DNA from: Glossina fuscipes
Lineage: Eukaryota > Arthropoda > Insecta > Diptera > Glossinidae
Direction: 5' to 3'
Length of the DNA stretch: 64,000 bases
NCBI RefSeq assembly: GCF_014805625.2
Contig: NW_023998422.1
Location: 4,570,137 to 4,634,136, forward strand
Part shown: positions 59,834-64,000 of the stretch, one piece after another
How the letters are laid out: each line of letters begins with the position of its first letter
Position numbering within the stretch: position 1 is the stretch's first letter
The notes under the pieces: model-generated
Seen by the model: only the letters and a program-made list of their open reading frames with translations
Told to the model about the DNA's origin: nothing
The model's database searches: none
Made by a program: the position numbers and the translations under genes

Positions 59834-59942
59834 CGCTTGTTTCTTTTCCCAGGATTTCATGGCAGTTTTATATTTTTCAAATTCATGACACCAATCTGAA
59901 TAAATTTTCTGATAATCGTTGCTCTTATTGGGTGGAGTGCAC
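59834..59942 (-). CDS. Sema2a: Semaphorin-2 exon: basic segment after the Ig domain
   Basis: Acceptor ctattag and donor gtaagt flank 109 bases. The first base completes the Arg codon begun in the previous exon. The peptide reads CTPPNKSNDYQKIYSDWCHE, then FEKYKTAMKSWEKKQA, ending in phase 0. In class 2 semaphorins this Lys-rich region with two Cys follows the Ig domain. From memory it is nearly identical to Drosophila Sema2a. The protein is secreted and signals through Plexin B in axon guidance. Confidence 0.9.
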
Positions 59943-60034
59943 CTAATAGAATAATATAAAGAGAAAAAATATTTTCGTGTTAAAGGAAAAAAAAAAAAAA
60001 AAAAAAATTACAATAATTAAGATTTATTAACTAC

Positions 60035-60187
60035 CTATGAGCGTCCACTGTAATATTATAACTGCATAATAAGGAACCACCTAAATGGCAATCGTATCGA
60101 CCACCGTCACCTTCGTTAACTGAAACCACCACAAGACCACGTTCTGTAGTTTCGATATATTTCGTAGGACTGTACTTGATTTCATAG
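60035..60187 (-). CDS. Sema2a: Semaphorin-2 exon: second half of the Ig domain
   Basis: 153 bases between acceptor atatatag and donor gtagtt. The peptide starts YEIKYSPTKYIETTERGL and continues VVVSVNEGDGGRYDCHLGG, then SLLCSYNITVDAHR. The D-x-G-x-Y-x-C signature closes the Ig fold, and NIT is an N-glycosylation sequon. The first base completes an Arg codon split by the preceding 61-base intron (60188-60248). Phase 2 at the 3' end agrees with the next exon. Confidence 0.95.
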
Positions 60188-60248
60188 CTATATATGGAGA
60201 GTGTTGTGTACATTTCTTCATCAATTCTTTATATTTTGACGTACTTAC

Positions 60249-60412
60249 CGTCCTTTATCCTTGGAATGATGATACCAGGTAACTTGTTCGTTTTTCAATA
60301 CTTCAGGTATTTTAACAAAACAACCCAAATGTACACTCTGGCCATAGGTAACGATGATTTTCTTCTTCAACACGCTTGAATCACATATGTCGCTCGTTTC
60401 ATTGCCTACGTC
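60249..60412 (-). CDS. Sema2a: Semaphorin-2 exon: first half of the Ig domain
   Basis: 164 bases after acceptor gatgacag, starting in phase 0 with DVGNETSDICDSSVLKKKI, then IVTYGQSVHLGCFVKIPEVL and KNEQVTWYHHSKDKGR. The first Ig cysteine (GCF) and the core Trp (VTWY) are present; NET is a glycosylation sequon. The donor ggtaagtacg splits the last Arg codon. A tiny 61-base intron separates it from the second Ig half, typical of flies. Confidence 0.95.
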
Positions 60413-60479
60413 CTGTCATCGTTTAAGAAAAAGACACGAAGAGAAAGTAGAAATTATTTTTGTATGTTTAACTCTATGT

Positions 60480-60950
60480 GGGCCACGGCCCACTAGTAAT
60501 AACCATGCACTTGGTTTAAAAACTTTTCAAAGGAAGGTTTTATAGGTTGGTATAGGTCGATTTGGAACATTTTTAATAGCATTCGGTCTTGGCCCATACT
60601 ACGTCGCTGTATCCAATTTCATTGGACTGTGTCAAAATTTGCGACTTGTAGGTTGAAAGCGTGCGTTCAGGCAGACGGACAAATTTTGATCGATTCAAGA
60701 AGTGATTCTGAATACACCGCTATAAGAAAAGGTTACCCTGTTCCGAGCCGTTCTGGGTATTGTACACATCATAAGTGCTGTAAAAAAAAAATGCTTTGTA
60801 GGTCGTGACGTGTCTGTGATGTTGCTCGAAATAAATCGATCACTATAACGGAAGGTGATCTATCTCAAGTCCTTCTGGGTACTATGTACATCCGGGGAAA
60901 TTGGATATACTCCTGTACCACAATTGGTGTCGAATATAAAAACATTGCAA
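60480..60950 (-). repeat. Dispersed hairpin-ended repeat, two overlapping copies in a semaphorin intron
   Basis: Minus-strand copy with gcagacggacaaattttgat, gattcaagaagtgattctga and a gggtattgtacacatc end, followed by a second terminal segment from about 60830 with tctatctcaagtccttctgg and gtacatccgg. The last segment ends in the palindrome accacaattggt at 60917-60928. Two insertions, or one internal duplication, lie head to tail. Confidence 0.65.
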
Positions 60951-62059
60951 TTTCCAGAAGAAGGCAATCTTTTGAGCCATCTATCAGATAATCATTCCTA
61001 CGGAAACTGAAGCTTTATATGGTAAAACGATCGGATGTTTAATATTTTTTGATGAAAATTGCTTCGTAATAATAATTTAACAAAAAAATTAAGCATATTA
61101 AATACGGACAACGCTAGTCTATTTTTTAACCCCATTCCATGTAAGAGTCCCAATAAAAAATAAGCCATCATATGGCAAAAATGTTCAATTTTTGATGACA
61201 ATTGGTTCATAAAGAGTAATTCGATATAAAAGTTTTATGAAGCAAGGCTTTTTTTTAAACATCATCGCATACGAGGATCGCCATGATATATTAAGGCGTT
61301 TTATGATGAAAGTTGGTCGTCAATAAATTAAACGTACAAAATTTGACTTAGATAGGTTTTTTTTTTATCTCTTCACACATAGGCACTCTTATCGAAAGCA
61401 AGCTCTTTTACGGCGTCAAGATCCAATTTATAGTTTTTTATGACCGAGGCAAATGGAAAATAATAACAAATTTTAACAAGCGAATGAAGTATGTTGTTGC
61501 TAAGTATGAGTCACGTTGGTTGACAGCGTCCTTCAACATGAGGCCTTTATGAAAGGTATAAGGCAATCATTAAAATAATGTACAATTTTCGATATTACTA
61601 CGAAGGTGAATTGCTTAACGACATTAGCCGTAATGGTGTCGGGTATCTAAAGGTCGCCCTGCCAGACAATAATGTTCTTATCTAATCTCTCAGTAATTTG
61701 TTTCTAAAGACTACATATTTCCTCGTCGAACATTTTCTTCAAAAAAACATGTGAAACTGCAATACGAAAATCAAAAATTTGTACAAAATCTCTTTATGCT
61801 TTTTTTGTGTTGAACAACATTGTTTGAAATGTTTAGCAAAAACCCTTAATACGCAAAAGTATACAGTTATCCGTGAGATATATTTACATTTTGTATGTAC
61901 GTTCATTACAATTTCCCTTTCATTTCATATCATTCTTGTACAGTTCAGGTATGCGTACGCAAGAGTTTTTGTGCTTGCGCCTTCATGTACTTTGAGGCTA
62001 ATAAAAAAATATATGCAAGAAAGAAAAAAAGAAACATGAAAATAAAATGCAATACAAAC
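60951..62059. other. Semaphorin-2 intron (part)
   Basis: Intron between the exons at 60249-60412 and 62060-62396, about 1.65 kb in full. Its lower part carries the repeat at 60480-60950. The remainder is AT-rich, with no gene or element that I can support. Confidence 0.6.
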
Positions 62060-62396
62060 CTGTAATAGATCCAATTCGTAGGGACGACATGTATTCGTTT
62101 CTTTATCCCATCCGCAGTAGGGATCACGCACACAACGGAAACAATTGTCATAACGACGATTGCACATCGCTAAATCGATTTGTTTGACACGATGATCTGT
62201 TGCAACATACAAGGACTTGCTTGTCTGACTGATTTCCATTACCTGGATAGCTTCATTTGTCGCTATCTCGAATATATCCAACAGTTTCGATAATGATTCG
62301 CCGTTACGATAATACTGTACAATTTTATAGATACGACCCAAATTGGTGCCCACGTAGTATACCGTGTACTCTTGATTTAAAATATCGATTTTTATT
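62060..62396 (-). CDS. Sema2a: Semaphorin-2 exon: end of sema domain and PSI domain
   Basis: 337 bases between acceptor acttttgcag and donor gtttgt. The first base ends a split codon, then IKIDILNQEYTVYYVGTNLG, RIYKIVQYYRNGESLSKLLD and IFEIATNEAIQVMEISQTSK form the last blades of the sema beta-propeller. The PSI module follows (CNRRYDNCFRCVRDPYCGWD, then CRPYELDLLQ) with its conserved Cys spacing and C-GWD motif. It ends in phase 0. The match to insect Sema2a is very strong from memory; Sema2b cannot be fully excluded. Earlier exons were not found below 64000 and should lie beyond the window. Confidence 0.96.
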
Positions 62397-62847
62397 CTGC
62401 AAAAGTACAATAAAAGAAAAGAATGATAAAACACAAGAGATTACATATCAATACCGTGTTAAGGGAATGAGTGCCGATGGTGGGACGAGATATATATATA
62501 TATATATATAAATCATGGATGATAATTGTTTAAAATTGTTATATGTGCGTGAAGAGTGTGTTCATTTACATATTTCGGCCATTAACAATTTTTTTTTTTT
62601 AAGTAAGTGAGAAAAAAAGTAAACATTGCCTCCTAACTCCGGCAACAACGTATGGCGGTTAACTGAATACGATATTACATCGAACATCGATTATTATATC
62701 TTTTGTTATTATTTGGCATTCACATCCAATATCATTGAATAAGCATTAAATGGAAGCATCAAGTCTTTCAATGCGCCATCAGCATCAACGGGACTATTAT
62801 GCGTTTTAAAATTATGAAAGAAGCTTAATGAAAGATTTCATACACAT

Positions 62848-62888
<41 letters not shown>

Positions 62889-64000
62889 AGGATAACAATA
62901 ATTGATTCATTTTTTTTTTATTTTTTATTTTTTTTTTATATACATAAAATAATAGGGCAACAGAGTTACTTGTATTTTGATTATAACAATTCAATGCAAG
63001 AGAGATGAATGGAAAAAAAAAAACACATTCAATAGCAATTTAATACGAAACTGTATACGCGTCTCTTATTCTGTGTCCACGGAGTGCGTAAGGTTTAACT
63101 GCTGCACAATGTGTTACGGGCATTCATTAAATATATATTTTAACGATTTTCCTACATAACCATACACAGACAATTACTACTACAACCGACATCCTATATG
63201 TGACGGTGCTGGTCACCTGAATGTAATGATTTATGAAAGCCTTAAGCCTTTTGTAATTCAATCTATTGTTATATACTTTTGCCGGCCAGCGCTGGCGATG
63301 TTTTTACCTTACACAGCCCTTTCGTCTGTCTCCTTTCGACTTTACACATTTTTGCTTTCATCACCTTTATCTCCCGCTAACTTTTTCTTTACTAGTACTG
63401 CTACACTTATTCATAACATTGGCAATTAAAATAAATATACGCATCAAAAAGTAATTAAATATTAAGTAAAAATTACGCATGAATCCTTTTCAATGTTTTT
63501 TTCTTTCCATTTCCTCACTCCAAGGTACTTAACGGCCAATATATATGTATATGTGTACAGGAGGAGAATGTTGTAATTGTATGCACGGTTGTTTTCTGTA
63601 TTCATGTGTGTAATTAATTTATAAGCGTTTAATGATTTCGGGGATTGCGTTCAATTATATACAATTTAATTGATTTTTAAACAAGGTTTGTGCAACAATG
63701 ACAACCAGGGCAATATATCCGGAAGGTGTGCGCGCCCGAGTTCCGAACATAATTTCATGGTTAAAATATAAATATTTAAAGAAAAAATATATATTTGTAG
63801 CACAACCCAAGGCAAATATTACTGCACTGCTAACAAAAGAAAATTATTTTCATAAAATACTCTCACGATCTTTTCAGCACTTGCCAAAAGCGTATGGGAT
63901 AAGTGGCTTTTCAATCAGAGATGTCACTTCATATTTCGCATCATTGCGATAAGCCGAAAATGCAGAAGCATATCATTCCTCTCCCTGTACAAAAAAAAAA
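62397..64000. other. Upstream semaphorin-2 intron
   Basis: Intronic, since the exon at 62396 starts with a split codon. It contains TA microsatellites at about 62491-62511 and 62852-62884 and poly-T runs near 62590 and 62910-62937. An open plus-strand frame at 63698-63952 starts in a GC-richer patch but shows no known motif. I did not find a further sema-domain exon here. Confidence 0.6.

Noticed and set aside
62491..62884. TA dinucleotide tracts as possible CRISPR-like or origin-like repeats
   Set aside because: They are plain microsatellites in an intron, with no spacers or iterons. A eukaryotic context makes CRISPR implausible.

Overview
This is an AT-rich, repeat-laden animal nuclear window, almost certainly from a higher fly. 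The host gene that can be named (a class 2 semaphorin, closest in my memory to Drosophila Sema2a), the intron-containing nuclear tRNA-Leu, a tRNA-derived SINE, a ribosomal-protein retropseudogene and many mariner/Tc1 remnants all fit a dipteran. A tephritid-like acalyptrate is my guess from the style of the dispersed repeats, but it is not proven. There is no operon, CRISPR array, rRNA or prokaryotic signal.

Layout. 1-34 kb is gene-poor and intron-like or intergenic. It holds decayed DNA transposons (7.2-7.8 kb; 17.4-18.3 kb), a detached mariner end (13.9 kb), many copies of one dispersed hairpin-ended repeat family, an RpS23 retropseudogene (25.1-25.4 kb), a SINE (29.2-29.4 kb), a functional-looking tRNA-Leu(CAA) with a 41-base intron (30.0-30.1 kb) and a decayed mitochondrial ketoacyl-synthase-like fragment (30.3-30.8 kb). 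34.2-36.0 kb holds the one long intact reading frame: a 581-residue single-exon minus-strand gene with three AT-hooks inside tandem repeat modules, whose family I do not recognise. 38-48 kb is again repeats, with mariner fragments and one splice-bounded coding-like remnant abutting a mariner-like terminus at 44.5 kb. 49.26-50.53 kb is an almost complete mariner with sharp inverted repeats but a dead transposase (three stops and a first catalytic Asp changed to Ala). A 393-bp inverted-repeat MITE (50.74-51.13 kb) and another Tc1-like fossil (52.0-52.6 kb) follow. From about 58 kb to 62.4 kb the minus strand carries the 3' part of the semaphorin gene: the end of the sema domain, the PSI domain, the Ig domain split over two exons, a basic C-terminal exon, and a candidate last coding exon with 3' UTR near 57.85-58.33 kb.

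The genes do not form a pathway. The semaphorin is a secreted axon-guidance protein, the AT-hook protein is probably nuclear and DNA-binding, and the tRNA serves translation. The rest records successive waves of mobile DNA. All identifications come from hand translation and recall of family motifs; no database search was run.
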